DNA of 64,000 nucleotides from Allokutzneria sp. A3M-2-11 16 (GTDB lineage Bacteria > Actinomycetota > Actinomycetes > Mycobacteriales > Pseudonocardiaceae). The position numbers were made by a program, and so were the translations under genes. Numbering within the stretch: the first letter of the stretch is position 1; each line of letters opens with the position of its first letter. Below, one piece after another: positions 46,784 through 64,000 of the stretch. The stretch spans positions 1,240,001 to 1,304,000 of the forward strand of contig NZ_JANAVO010000001.1 of NCBI RefSeq assembly GCF_024213555.1, in the 5' to 3' direction. The notes beneath the pieces are model-generated. The model searched no databases and was not told where the DNA came from. It worked only from the letters and a program-made list of their open reading frames with translations.

Positions 46784-47466
46784 TTCGCGACCTCCTCCAG
46801 CTCGCCGGAGCGCGCGACGGCCGTTGCCGACTTGCCCTTGATCGGGCCGGCGACGAAGACGTCGAACGCGTCCTTGGTGAACACCACGTCGTCGTTGACC
46901 AGCACGTCGTAGGTGTTGAGCTGGTCCGGCGCGATCGCGTGCACGTTGGGCAGGTTGCGCAGGCTCAGCCAGGCGTTGTCATCGCCGCGACCCACGACCA
47001 CCAGGACCTTCTTCGAGTCGCTGGCCAGGGCCAGGACCTTCTTGGTGTCCTTGGTGGAGGGGGCGTCGCCGAGGACGAGGCCGGTGAACACGTGCACCTT
47101 GTCGTTGCGGGCCCGGTCGGAGAGGGCACCGCGGAGCGCGGCGGCCTTCATCTTCTTCGGGGTCCGCTGGTCGTAGTCACGCGGCTGCGGGCCGTGCGAG
47201 ACACCACCACCGGAGAAGTGCGGCGCGCGGGTCGAGCCCTGACGGGCGCGGCCGGTGCCCTTCTGCCGGTACGGCTTCTTGCCACCACCGGAGACGGCGC
47301 CCCGGGTCTTGGTGGCGTGCGTGCCCTGGCGGGCCGCGGCCTGCTGGGCGACGACGACCTGGTGCATCAGCGCGATGTTGGCCTGCACGTCGAAGATCTC
47401 AGCGGGGAGCTCGACGGTGCCGTCGGTCTTGCCGTCCGGGGTACGGACGTCGAGGGTCTTGCTCAT
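46780..47466 (-). CDS. rplD: 50S ribosomal protein L4
   Basis: A 228-residue L4. The long loop [22 protein letters not shown] enters the tunnel. It begins with ATG 47466, overlapping the rplC stop by one base (TGATG), so I prefer this to the GTG at 47469. It ends LEEVAK. L4 can repress the S10 operon in some bacteria; no leader structure of that kind could be recognised here. Confidence 0.97.
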   Translation of the reverse strand: MSKTLDVRTPDGKTDGTVELPAEIFDVQANIALMHQVVVAQQAAARQGTHATKTRGAVSGGGKKPYRQKGTGRARQGSTRAPHFSGGGVSHGPQPRDYDQRTPKKMKAAALRGALSDRARNDKVHVFTGLVLGDAPSTKDTKKVLALASDSKKVLVVVGRGDDNAWLSLRNLPNVHAIAPDQLNTYDVLVNDDVVFTKDAFDVFVAGPIKGKSATAVARSGELEEVAK

Positions 47467-48116
47467 CACGCACCACCCTTCGCGGCGCTCTTGACGAACA
47501 CCAGGCCGCCCTTGGGACCGGGAACGGCGCCCTTGATGAGCAGCAACCCGGCGTCGGAGTCGACCTTGTGCACGGTCACGTTCTGGGTGGTCACCCGCAC
47601 GTGACCCATCCGGCCTGCCATGCGGACGCCCTTGAACACACGGCCCGGGGTGGCGCAGCCACCGATCGAGCCGGGCGAGCGGTGCACCTTCTCGGCACCG
47701 TGGCTCGCGCCGAGGCCCGAGAAGCCGTGCCGCTTCATGACGCCCGCGAAGCCCTTGCCCTTGCTGGTGCCGACCACGTCGACGACCGCGCCGGTCTCGA
47801 AGACCTCGGCGGTCAGCTCCTGGCCGACCTCGTAGGTGTCGGCGTCGGCCGTGCGCAGCTCCACCAGGTGGCGGCGCGGGGTCACGCCCGCCTTGGTGAA
47901 GTGACCGCCACGGGGCTTGTTGACCTTGCGGGGGTCAATGGCGCCGAAGGCGAGCTGCACGGCCTTGTAGCCGTCTTTCTCATCGGTGCGGACCTGGGTA
48001 ACCACGCACGGCCCGGCCTTCACGACGGTCACCGGGACAACCCGGTTGTTCTCGTCGAAGACCTGGGTCATTCCGAGCTTGGTGCCCAGGATCCCCTTAA
48101 CCTGCTTGTCAGACAT
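47466..48116 (-). CDS. rplC: 50S ribosomal protein L3
   Basis: A 216-residue L3. It begins [20 protein letters not shown] and has [21 protein letters not shown] and [23 protein letters not shown], which reaches towards the peptidyl transferase centre. It is 29 bases below rpsJ. The order rpsJ-rplC-rplD-rplW is canonical. Confidence 0.98.
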   Translation of the reverse strand: MSDKQVKGILGTKLGMTQVFDENNRVVPVTVVKAGPCVVTQVRTDEKDGYKAVQLAFGAIDPRKVNKPRGGHFTKAGVTPRRHLVELRTADADTYEVGQELTAEVFETGAVVDVVGTSKGKGFAGVMKRHGFSGLGASHGAEKVHRSPGSIGGCATPGRVFKGVRMAGRMGHVRVTTQNVTVHKVDSDAGLLLIKGAVPGPKGGLVFVKSAAKGGA

Positions 48117-48145
48117 GGGTCTCGTTACTCTCCGCCGCGCCTAGC

Positions 48146-48451
48146 TCACTGAATGTTGACGTCGACGCTGGCCGGCAGGTCGATGCGCATGAGCGCGTCC
48201 ACCGTCTTCGGCGTGGGGTCGAGGATGTCGATCAGACGCTTGTGCGTACGCATCTCGAAGTGCTCGCGCGAGTCCTTGTACTTGTGCGGCGATCGGATGA
48301 CGCAGTAAACGTTCTTCTCAGTGGGCAGCGGCACCGGCCCGACAACCCGAGCGCCGGTGCGCGTCACGGTCTCGACGATCTTGCGCGCGGACGCGTCGAT
48401 CGCCTCGTGGTCGTAGGCCTTGAGCCGAATGCGGATCTTTTGTCCCGCCAT
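48146..48451 (-). CDS. rpsJ: 30S ribosomal protein S10
   Basis: A 101-residue S10, also a transcription antitermination factor (NusE). It begins [22 protein letters not shown] and ends [24 protein letters not shown]. The start at ATG 48451 gives the invariant family N-terminus; the 19 extra codons of the open frame are not conserved. Confidence 0.98.
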   Translation of the reverse strand: MAGQKIRIRLKAYDHEAIDASARKIVETVTRTGARVVGPVPLPTEKNVYCVIRSPHKYKDSREHFEMRTHKRLIDILDPTPKTVDALMRIDLPASVDVNIQ

Positions 48452-48826
48452 GATGGCTTGCCGTTCCTCGTCTTCTCGTACCGCTGCTGCGGGTTCCTCG
48501 TTGCCCATCTGCCCTGGACTCTTCTCGCCCGGGAGGCATCTGGCCGCGGGTTGCGCCCCTGTTCAGGTGTCACGGTGCCCGGTCCACGCGGTCGGGCGTG
48601 TTGCGCCCGGAAGCATGGATCGGCCCCACTGACAACGTCTGTGGGGTGGCCCTTCGGCCTCAGCGCCCCCCGGCTCCTCAGCGGTGCCAGGAGATTCAGG
48701 GCGCTAGGCGCTCGTGCGGAGGCGGCCGGATCGCAGATGTCCCCGACCGCCTCGCCGAGCAACCCAAACAGGATGCCACACGCGGACATGGGCTTCCAAA
48801 TCGGGGCAGGCGTTCTGACGAACGCC
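48452..48826 (-). other. S10 operon leader/promoter region
   Basis: About 375 non-coding bases between the tuf terminator and rpsJ. Hairpins can form at about 48587-48609 (CGGGCG...CGCCCG around GTGTTG) and 48622-48651 (GCCCCAC with GTGGGGTGGC, bulged). I could not place a convincing -35/-10 pair. This is where a promoter and any S10 leader regulation should be. Confidence 0.45.
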
Positions 48827-48855
48827 GTGGGGGAGGTCACGTGGACCTCCCCCAC
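48827..48855 (-). terminator. tuf terminator
   Basis: A 12-bp perfect stem (GTGGGGGAGGTC with GACCTCCCCCAC) with a 5-base loop, 7 bases below the tuf stop. It would end the str operon transcript. Confidence 0.75.
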
Positions 48856-48861
48856 CGGGTA

Positions 48862-50055
48862 CTACTTGATGACCTTGGTGACCTGGCCGGCGCCCACGGT
48901 CCGGCCACCCTCGCGGATGGCGAACTTGAGGCCTTCCTCCATGGCGATCGGCTGGATCAGCTGAACCGACATGTCGGTGTTGTCGCCGGGCATGACCATC
49001 TCGGTGCCCTCGGGCAGGGTCACAACGCCGGTCACGTCCGTGGTCCGGAAGTAGAACTGCGGACGGTAGTTGTTGAAGAACGGCGTGTGACGGCCACCCT
49101 CGTCCTTGGACAGGATGTAGGCACGGCCCTCGAACTCGGTGTGCGGGGTGACGCTGCCCGGCTTGCACAGCACCATGCCGCGCTCGACCTCTTCGCGCTT
49201 GATGCCGCGAACGAGCAGACCCACGTTGTCGCCGGCCTGGCCCTGGTCGAGCAGCTTGCGGAACATCTCAACGCCGGTGACGGTGGTCTTCATCGACTTC
49301 TCACGGATGCCGATGATCTCCACCTCCTCGTTCACGTTGACGACGCCGCGCTCGATGCGACCGGTGACGACGGTGCCACGACCGGTGATCGTGAAGACGT
49401 CCTCGACGGGCATGAGGAAGGTCTTGTCGATGTCACGGACCGGCTCGGGGATGTTCTCGTCCACGGCCGCCATGAGCTCGAGCAGCTTGCCGCCCCACTC
49501 CTTGTCGCCCTCGAGCGCCTTCAGCGCCGAGACGCGCACGACGGGCAGGTCGTCGCCCGGGTACTCCTGCGAGGACAGCAGCTCGCGAACCTCGAGCTCG
49601 ACGAGCTCCAGGATCTCCTCGTCGTCGACCATGTCGGACTTGTTGAGCGCCACGACGATGTAGGGCACGCCGACCTGGCGGGCGAGCAGCACGTGCTCAC
49701 GGGTCTGCGGCATCGGGCCGTCGGTCGCCGCGACCACCAGGATGGCGCCGTCCATCTGCGCCGCACCGGTGATCATGTTCTTGATGTAGTCGGCGTGACC
49801 GGGGCAGTCAACGTGCGCGTAGTGACGGTTCTCCGTCTGGTACTCGATGTGGGCGATCGAGATGGTGATACCGCGGGCCTTCTCCTCCGGCGCCTTGTCG
49901 ATCTCGTCGAACGGCGTGAAGGGGTTCAGGTCCGGGAACGCGTCGTGCAGAACCTTGGAAATCGCCGCGGTCAGCGTCGTCTTCCCGTGGTCGATGTGAC
50001 CGATGGTCCCGATGTTGACGTGCGGCTTGGTCCGCTCGAACTTCGCCTTCGCCAC
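48862..50055 (-). CDS. tuf: Translation elongation factor Tu
   Basis: A 397-residue GTPase that delivers aminoacyl-tRNA. It has G1 GHIDHGKT, G3 DCPGH, G4 NKSD and the switch segment with EKARGITI. It begins with GTG 50055 and has an AGGAGGA Shine-Dalgarno eight bases upstream. It ends [15 protein letters not shown], standard at the kirromycin region. It follows fusA after 118 bases. Confidence 0.98.
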   Translation of the reverse strand: MAKAKFERTKPHVNIGTIGHIDHGKTTLTAAISKVLHDAFPDLNPFTPFDEIDKAPEEKARGITISIAHIEYQTENRHYAHVDCPGHADYIKNMITGAAQMDGAILVVAATDGPMPQTREHVLLARQVGVPYIVVALNKSDMVDDEEILELVELEVRELLSSQEYPGDDLPVVRVSALKALEGDKEWGGKLLELMAAVDENIPEPVRDIDKTFLMPVEDVFTITGRGTVVTGRIERGVVNVNEEVEIIGIREKSMKTTVTGVEMFRKLLDQGQAGDNVGLLVRGIKREEVERGMVLCKPGSVTPHTEFEGRAYILSKDEGGRHTPFFNNYRPQFYFRTTDVTGVVTLPEGTEMVMPGDNTDMSVQLIQPIAMEEGLKFAIREGGRTVGAGQVTKVIK

Positions 50056-50089
50056 TGGATTGTCCTCCTGGACTTAGTTCTTGAGTGTT

Positions 50090-50148
50090 CGCCGTTCGAA
50101 CGGCGTCCCTGTCAGGGCCGGTGCGTCGCGGGAGCCGGGCTCCCGCGG
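50090..50148. other. Two palindromes in the fusA-tuf spacer
   Basis: CGCCGTTCGAACGGCG at 50090-50105 is a perfect 16-base palindrome, and CGCGGGAGC-CGG-GCTCCCGCG at 50128-50148 is a 9-bp stem. They lie between fusA and tuf on the minus strand. They could be an attenuator that sets the high tuf expression or an RNA-processing site; there is no direct evidence for either. Confidence 0.5.
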
Positions 50149-50173
50149 GCACCGAATGTGCGTTGCTCGGGAC

Positions 50174-52273
<2,100 letters not shown>

Positions 52274-52413
52274 GGGTCTCGTCCTCGTTTCGTCTTTGCT
52301 TAGGGCGCGGTGGGGCGGGCGTTGGTCTGAGCTGAGAGGGGTCCTGCAGGCAGGCCGTGCGGTGATTCGCTCGACCTGCGAGCAGGCACCTTCTCAGCCC
52401 GGCGCCCGGAGGC

Positions 52414-52884
52414 TCACCAGCGGTAGTGCGCGAAGGCCTTGTTCGACTCGGCCATCTTGTGCGTGTCCTCGCGGCGCTTGACGCTCGCGCCGAGGCCGTT
52501 GCTCGCGTCGAGCAGCTCGTTGGCCAGGCGGTCGATCATGGTCTTCTCGCGGCGGGCGCGGGAGTAGCTGACCAGCCAGCGCAGGGCCAGCGTGGTGGAG
52601 CGACCGGCCTTGACCTCGATCGGGACCTGGTAGGTGGCGCCACCGACACGACGGCTCTTGACCTCGATGGTCGGCTTCACGTTGTCCAGCGCGCGCTTGA
52701 GCGTGACGACCGGGTCGGCCTGGTTCTTCTCCCGGCAGCTCTCAAGGGCGCCGTAGACGATGCGCTCGGCGATGGACCGCTTGCCGTCCACCAGCACCTT
52801 GTTCACCAGCTGGGTGACCAGCGGCGACTGGTACACGGGGTCGGCGATGAGCGGCCGCTTCGGGGCGGGGCCCTTGCGAGGCAT
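52414..52884 (-). CDS. rpsG: 30S ribosomal protein S7
   Basis: A 156-residue S7 that initiates 30S head assembly. It begins [29 protein letters not shown] and has [13 protein letters not shown], then [36 protein letters not shown]. It abuts rpsL with a 1-base overlap. Confidence 0.98.
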   Translation of the reverse strand: MPRKGPAPKRPLIADPVYQSPLVTQLVNKVLVDGKRSIAERIVYGALESCREKNQADPVVTLKRALDNVKPTIEVKSRRVGGATYQVPIEVKAGRSTTLALRWLVSYSRARREKTMIDRLANELLDASNGLGASVKRREDTHKMAESNKAFAHYRW

Positions 52885-53258
52885 TAGCTCTTCTCCTTCT
52901 TGGCGCCGTAGCGGCTGCGAGCCTGCTTACGGTTCTTGACGCCCTGGGTGTCCAGAGACCCACGGATGATCTTGTAGCGGACGCCGGGGAGGTCCTTCAC
53001 ACGACCGCCACGCACGAGCACCATCGAGTGCTCCTGCAGGTTGTGGCCCTCACCGGGGATGTATGCGGTGACCTCGATGCCGCTGGTCAGCTTCACGCGA
53101 GCGACCTTGCGGAGCGCGGAGTTCGGCTTCTTAGGCGTGGTGGTGTAAACGCGGGTGCACACACCGCGCCGCTGCGGACACGCCTTGAGCGCCGCGGTCT
53201 TGGTCTTGGTGACCTTGTCCTGGCGGCCCTTGCGGACCAGCTGCTGGATCGTGGGCAT
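52884..53258 (-). CDS. rpsL: 30S ribosomal protein S12
   Basis: A 124-residue S12 of the decoding centre. It begins [15 protein letters not shown]. The streptomycin-relevant lysines are wild type: [13 protein letters not shown] and [13 protein letters not shown] 53258 gives the family N-terminus, and the longer frame is not conserved. It is the first gene of the str operon, about 250 bases below its promoter. Confidence 0.98.
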   Translation of the reverse strand: MPTIQQLVRKGRQDKVTKTKTAALKACPQRRGVCTRVYTTTPKKPNSALRKVARVKLTSGIEVTAYIPGEGHNLQEHSMVLVRGGRVKDLPGVRYKIIRGSLDTQGVKNRKQARSRYGAKKEKS

Positions 53259-53770
53259 GGACCGTCTTTCTGTAGCGTTCGCGTCTTCGGGCACCCAGCC
53301 GGGCGCCGCAGGCACTGTGTACTTGGGTTCCTCCGTACCCCGAGGTCGGGCGTGTCGCCCGCTTCTGGGTCCTCCTGGCGACCACGAAAATCCATGGAGC
53401 GCCCATCAGAGATGAGAAGGAGTTCCGTGCTCTCGCCTCGGGTCCGGTGCACAGCACCTGCCCAGAGGCAGACGGAGCGGCCCGACGCTAGTCGGGCACG
53501 AGCAGCAAAGATACCTTCGCCTGCTCGCCCGGGTCAAAACGGGGGCCTGTTATCCACGCGACGCGACCGGTCAGGCGTGCTGAGCCGGCACCGACGCCGC
53601 TGTCCCCAGGGTATCGCGCCAGGTCCGGGCCCCGCGGTCGGGGTGGCCCAACTCCGGAGTGTGACGAGCGCGACGCCGTGGTCCACCCGACCGGTTCGCC
53701 CGTTCCCCGCTCCCCCGCACACGCTGAGCGAGACACTCGGTGCGCAGAGCGACAGGGGGAAGGGGACGAC
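53259..53770. other. Divergent intergenic region between rpsL and YbaB-like gene
   Basis: About 510 non-coding bases. The rpsL promoter lies at 53508-53537. A GC-rich hairpin can form near 53625-53650 (GGCCCCG ... CGGGGTGGCC). GGGGGAAGGGG before 53771 is the Shine-Dalgarno of the plus-strand cassette; no clear promoter for that cassette was found. Open frames here do not look coding. Confidence 0.5.
53508..53537 (-). promoter_or_regulatory. rpsL (str operon) promoter
   Basis: On the minus strand TTGACC and TATCTT are separated by 18 bases, five and four of six consensus matches. This is a good vegetative sigma-factor pair. The leader to rpsL would be about 240 bases. It is the best-looking promoter in this gap. 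Confidence 0.6.
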
Positions 53771-54232
53771 GTGACCGAGGAGTTCGACCGCCTGGTCGAG
53801 CAGTTCGAGCGCTTCCAGGAGGACACTCGGCGAGCGGAGACCCGGCTCGCCGACTACGGCGGGTTGCAGGAGCGGATCGCGGCGGTGGAGGCGACGGCCC
53901 ACTCCCCCGGCCGCGAGGTGACCGTGACCGCGGGCCCCGGGGGGTCGGTGAAGAACATCGAGTTCACCGACCGCGCCTTGCAGCAGAGCCCGCAGGCGTT
54001 GAGCGCCTCCGTGATGGCGACGCTGCGCACCGCCGTGGCGACCGCCGCGCGGCAGCAGGCCGCCGTGGTCCAGGAGTTCGTCGGCGACGACATCAACGTG
54101 CTCGACCAGGTGCTCCAGACGCAGTCGGAAGTGCTTGGCGTGCCAGTGGATCAGCTCACCGCGGACCTCCCGGGCTCAGCGCCGCCGAGGTCGGAGTACC
54201 TGCGCGGTCTCTACAACGAGGACGACCTGTGA
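53771..54232 (+). CDS. YbaB/EbfC-like protein, first gene of secretion cassette
   Basis: A 153-residue protein. Residues about 1-40 are a charged coiled coil (EEFDRLVEQFERFQEDTRRAE). The middle has VTVTAGPGGSVKNIEFTDRALQQ, a strand pattern like YbaB/EbfC DNA-binding proteins, and a helical C-terminal part follows. In actinobacteria such proteins often sit beside type VII substrates. The GTG at 53771 has GGGGGAAGGGG upstream. The next gene starts within its stop (GTGA). Confidence 0.78.
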   Translation: MTEEFDRLVEQFERFQEDTRRAETRLADYGGLQERIAAVEATAHSPGREVTVTAGPGGSVKNIEFTDRALQQSPQALSASVMATLRTAVATAARQQAAVVQEFVGDDINVLDQVLQTQSEVLGVPVDQLTADLPGSAPPRSEYLRGLYNEDDL

Positions 54233-54564
54233 GCGGCGGGTTCCGGGTCGACCCGGATGCCCTGGTGCGCTGCGGCACCGACATCGAGGGCCTGCGCGGC
54301 AAGGCGGACGACGTCCTGACCAAGGCGTCGGAGGGTGACGTCGCGCCGATCTCGTGGGGCCTGCTCGGCCAGATGACGGGCCTGCAGACGAAGTACGACC
54401 TCCTCGCGGCCGAGTTCGAACTGTTCGCGCGGATGGCCGCGGACGGGATCACTCACCTGAACGACCGGTTGCGCGCTTCGGCGGCGGCATACCGCGACTC
54501 CGACGCGAACACCGGGCACGCGCTCAGCCGGGTGGAGAAGGATCTCTTCGGAGGGGGAAGCTGA
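54229..54564 (+). CDS. EspC/WXG100-like small protein
   Basis: A 111-residue helical protein with SGGFRVDPDALVRCGTDIEGLRGKADDVL, a turn with ISWGLLGQMTGL, and a C-terminal helix (LNDRLRASAAAYRDSDANT). The size and the Y-x-x-x-D stretch (YRDSD) fit EspC-like type VII partners (DUF2580-like). There is no signal peptide. It overlaps the preceding stop (GTGA) and is followed 2 bases later by the long WXG-containing gene, so it could chaperone or co-export that protein. Confidence 0.78.
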   Translation: MSGGFRVDPDALVRCGTDIEGLRGKADDVLTKASEGDVAPISWGLLGQMTGLQTKYDLLAAEFELFARMAADGITHLNDRLRASAAAYRDSDANTGHALSRVEKDLFGGGS

Positions 54565-54566
54565 TC

Positions 54567-55727
54567 GTGTTCCCCATCGGAAAAGACGTCGAAGCGCTCA
54601 ACAAAGCACTCCTGCCGGGCTGGGAGAAATACGGTGAGACACTCGGCGAGAATGCTCCTTCGCCGACTGCCGCAGCACTCAAGTTCAAGAAGGAGTACAG
54701 TGAGGACGAGCCCAATCACCTCACCCTCATAAGCGAGGCGGGATCGTTCTTCTCATCCCTCCCGTCAACGAGAGGCTCACTGCGGATCGATCCACTGAAC
54801 TGGCTCATCAGCAACGGCCTCAATTTTCTGATCAATGCGCTCACGCCGATCAAAACGATGATCAACCTCGTCACGGGGAACCCGGACGCGCTCAGTGACG
54901 CGGCCAAGAACTTCGCCGAGGCAGGGAAGGGCCTTTCCGAACTGAGCAAGGAAATCCTGCAGACCGCGACCACGGGGTTGCGGGACTGGGAGGGAACCGC
55001 CGCGGACAAGGCGAAGGAACGCATCGGCAGGTTCGCGGCGGGCGTGGACAGCGCCGCGGGCAACGCGGGCGGGATCGCCGAGATGCTGCACACCTGCTCG
55101 ATGGTGGTGAAGGTGGCGGAGGACTTCGTCAAGGGCCTGCTCACCGACCTCGTGGAGTGGCTGATCATCACGTGGGTCGCCGCCGCGGCAACGGCTCCGG
55201 TCACCCTCGGCGCTTCCACCGCGGCGGCGGGTGCGGCCTCGACGGCGCGCATCGCGAGCACCACGGCGGAAGCAGGCCGAAAGATCAACGTCCTGACCAG
55301 GCTCTTCGCCAAGATCCGCGACCTGCTCGCGAAGCTGCGGCAGCACATCGCCAAGAACCGGAACTCCTCCATGATCGAGAAGTTCATGGCGCCCACCGGC
55401 GCGGGCGGGAAGCTGCGCGAGGACGCCGGCCTCGGCGGGAACGCCCGGATCGAGGGCGGTGCGTTCGTCCGGGAACAGGCGGCGGACAAGATCAGCGAGA
55501 TCGCCAAGAACCGCCTGGCGGACACTGTTGGCCTCGGTTACGACGGGCAGACCAAGAAGTTCGGGTTCGACGAGGTCACCAAGTGGGACGGGACCGAGAA
55601 GAAGGACATGGGCAAGGTGGGCAGGAAAGCGCTCGACTATGCGGCGGACGTGAGCAAGGTGGTGGAGTACGGCGAGACCGGAACGTCCTCTCCAAGCGAC
55701 CAGACCGCGAAGGACCTGGACCTGTGA
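54567..55727 (+). CDS. Candidate type VII effector: WXG-containing protein with membrane segment
   Basis: A 386-residue protein of unknown family. It starts at GTG 54567 with GAGGGGG upstream. Residues about 85-190 are helical with a WxG turn at Trp141-Glu-Gly143 (DWEGTAADKAKERI), like WXG100/LXG substrates. About 193-230 is hydrophobic (LVEWLIITWVAAAATAPVTLG). The C-terminal ~150 residues are soluble, Lys-rich and end KDLDL. No toxin motif is recognised. The first 200 bases are poorer in GC than the flanking ribosomal genes, suggesting transfer. Confidence 0.75.
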   Translation: MFPIGKDVEALNKALLPGWEKYGETLGENAPSPTAAALKFKKEYSEDEPNHLTLISEAGSFFSSLPSTRGSLRIDPLNWLISNGLNFLINALTPIKTMINLVTGNPDALSDAAKNFAEAGKGLSELSKEILQTATTGLRDWEGTAADKAKERIGRFAAGVDSAAGNAGGIAEMLHTCSMVVKVAEDFVKGLLTDLVEWLIITWVAAAATAPVTLGASTAAAGAASTARIASTTAEAGRKINVLTRLFAKIRDLLAKLRQHIAKNRNSSMIEKFMAPTGAGGKLREDAGLGGNARIEGGAFVREQAADKISEIAKNRLADTVGLGYDGQTKKFGFDEVTKWDGTEKKDMGKVGRKALDYAADVSKVVEYGETGTSSPSDQTAKDLDL

Positions 55728-56029
55728 GCGGCCGGGGAAAATCCTGGTGGAGAGAGCAGCTCAGCGCTCCCCTCGGCACGCTCGGCGGCCTTATGATCAT
55801 CTTTTCGCTCCTTCCCCTGCTCATGCAGAGGAAGATGGGCGAAAGAAAGTCTTATCAGTGGGACACCGAGTTGAGCCTCCTTGAGCACACTGAGAGAGCC
55901 CTCGGGGCCTTCATCACGTTCTTCGGAAGTCCCACCGGGATGCTTGTCGGAATACCGACGGGTACAGCTTTCGTCATAGCCGCGTACTTCATGTCGAAAA
56001 CCAGCGGGAATTCCACCTCCCAGCGCTGA
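55724..56029 (+). CDS. Small two-TM protein, possible immunity or membrane partner
   Basis: A 101-residue protein whose GTG overlaps the previous stop (GTGA). It has hydrophobic helices at about 16-36 (LGTLGGLMIIFSLLPLL) and 67-90 (TGMLVGIPTGTAFVIAAYF), joined by a charged loop. No family is recognised. As the last gene after a candidate effector, it could be an immunity protein or an anchor. It ends just before a strong terminator and its GC content is lower than the neighbours. Confidence 0.72.
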   Translation: MSGRGKSWWREQLSAPLGTLGGLMIIFSLLPLLMQRKMGERKSYQWDTELSLLEHTERALGAFITFFGSPTGMLVGIPTGTAFVIAAYFMSKTSGNSTSQR

Positions 56030-56033
56030 CACG

Positions 56034-56070
56034 AAGAAGCCCCCGACACTAGAAGTGCCGGGGGCTTCTT
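56034..56070. terminator. Bidirectional terminator between the cassette and rpoC
   Basis: A 12-bp perfect stem (AAGAAGCCCCCG at 56034-56045 with CGGGGGCTTCTT at 56059-56070), plus a short inner CACT/AGTG pairing. It separates the convergent plus-strand cassette and rpoC. The AAGAAG ends give T-rich edges on both strands. Confidence 0.8.
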
Positions 56071-56087
56071 ACGTGCTAACTAGGGCT

Positions 56088-59999
<3,912 letters not shown>

Positions 60000-60048
60000 G
60001 TCGGCTCTTCTCCCCTTTTACATTCGGGATTAGGGGCGGGTGGCTAAG

Positions 60049-60087
60049 CCGGGAGCGGGTGGGCGGGAAGCCCTTCCCCGCTCCCGG
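60049..60087 (-). other. Hairpin in the rpoB-rpoC spacer
   Basis: An 11-bp perfect stem (CCGGGAGCGGG with CCCGCTCCCGG) lies 10 bases below the rpoB stop. There is no U tract. It may be an mRNA-stability or processing element rather than a full terminator, as rpoC has to be expressed from the same operon. Confidence 0.55.
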
Positions 60088-60096
60088 GCAGCGAGG

Positions 60097-63588
<3,492 letters not shown>

Positions 63589-64000
63589 GATGCGTCCTTC
63601 CAGGGACTGTTGCTAGCTTGAGCTGCGCGAGGCAGCCGATCTAGCACAGTTGTCAAGAGGTGCGGTAGTGCCCTGAGATCCTAAGCCCCGGGGTAGGGCG
63701 CGGAGAAAGAGGGCAGCGCAAAGGGGCAGTCTAGCCACGCGAACGGCGACTGTCGAGTGGGACCGGCCAGAAGAACCGCCCACTGCTCACGGACAGAGTG
63801 ACCTCAACGCGACCATCCGTCAAGGTGCCACGCGTTGATCACTCCCCTGGCGCAAAGCGCTCTCACCAGCCGTAACCGGGGGCAAGCGCGATCACCGGCG
63901 AAAACGCACGAAGAGCGGGCCCTCGCCCCCTGGCCAGGAGCATCGGGACAGAGTATGGCGAACGCCACATCGGCATCGCCAACCAGGGGTCTTTACAAAT
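63589..64000 (-). other. rpoB upstream region
   Basis: About 410 non-coding bases up to the window edge. The best promoter lies at 63728-63756. The ribosome binding site GGAAGGA is just before the TTG. No rplL-type gene or other coding sequence is visible in the last part. Confidence 0.5.
63728..63756 (-). promoter_or_regulatory. rpoBC promoter
   Basis: On the minus strand TCGACA and TAGACT are separated by exactly 17 bases, five and four of six matches to the vegetative consensus. The start would lie near 63721, giving a leader of about 130 bases. Confidence 0.6.

Noticed and set aside
54354-54566. Upstream extension of the 386-residue candidate effector
   Set aside because: It overlaps the EspC-like gene in another frame with Arg-rich shadow translation; GTG 54567 has a clear Shine-Dalgarno.
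63651-63656. TTGACA box on the minus strand close to rpoB
   Set aside because: No -10 hexamer lies 16-18 bases downstream; the pair at 63728-63756 is far better.

Overview
The window is high-GC actinobacterial chromosome. GTG and TTG starts are common, many genes are joined by ATGA/GTGA overlaps, the S14 protein is the zinc type, and a type VII (ESX-4-like) secretion locus lies between truA and rplM as in mycobacteria. Protein style and intergenic repeats suggest Pseudonocardiales (Saccharothrix/Actinosynnema/Lentzea/Allokutzneria-like). The genus is my inference; no rRNA or tRNA gene is visible to test it.

Layout. (1) 1-1119: three tandem paralogous genes for small secreted four-cysteine proteins (+). 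(2) 1124-10044, minus strand: tsaE-[alpha/beta hydrolase]-alr-nnr-acpS-glmS upstream and tsaB-rimI-tsaD downstream. These make t6A for tRNA, acetylate ribosomal protein S18, make D-alanine, repair NAD(P)H hydrates, activate acyl carrier protein and make glucosamine-6-phosphate. (3) 10140-13559: an alpha/beta hydrolase (+), then three minus-strand genes for a small coiled-coil protein, a Pro/Gly-rich protein and an EspC-like protein that look secretion associated. (4) 13693-16258: glmM, rpsI, rplM. (5) 16558-29640: an ESX-4-type locus with two WXG100 genes (esxT, esxU), an Hsp70/Rv3446c-family fusion, eccC, eccD, mycP, eccB, eccE and one unknown gene. EccE is present here although the M. tuberculosis ESX-4 locus lacks it. 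(6) 29788-30515: two paralogous secreted proteins resembling DUF6355. (7) 30548-53258, minus strand: the str/S10/spc/alpha ribosomal superregion from rpsL-rpsG-fusA-tuf through S10, spc, secY-adk-map-infA-rpmJ, rpsM-rpsK-rpsD-rpoA-rplQ to truA. (8) 53771-56029: a plus-strand cassette of four overlapping genes (YbaB-like, EspC-like, long WXG-containing membrane protein, small two-TM protein) lying between rpsL and rpoC. (9) 56088-63588: rpoC and rpoB, then the rpoB promoter region.

The housekeeping genes are conventional and intact. The most interesting items are the plus-strand cassette at 53771-56029, which looks like a type VII substrate with a membrane partner placed in the ribosomal region. 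Next are a pair of long nested palindromes (3368-3509 and 25888-26000) that share outer arms with compensatory base changes but have unrelated inner stems. The Cys-rich secreted families and the Hsp70-type fusion in the ESX locus also merit attention.
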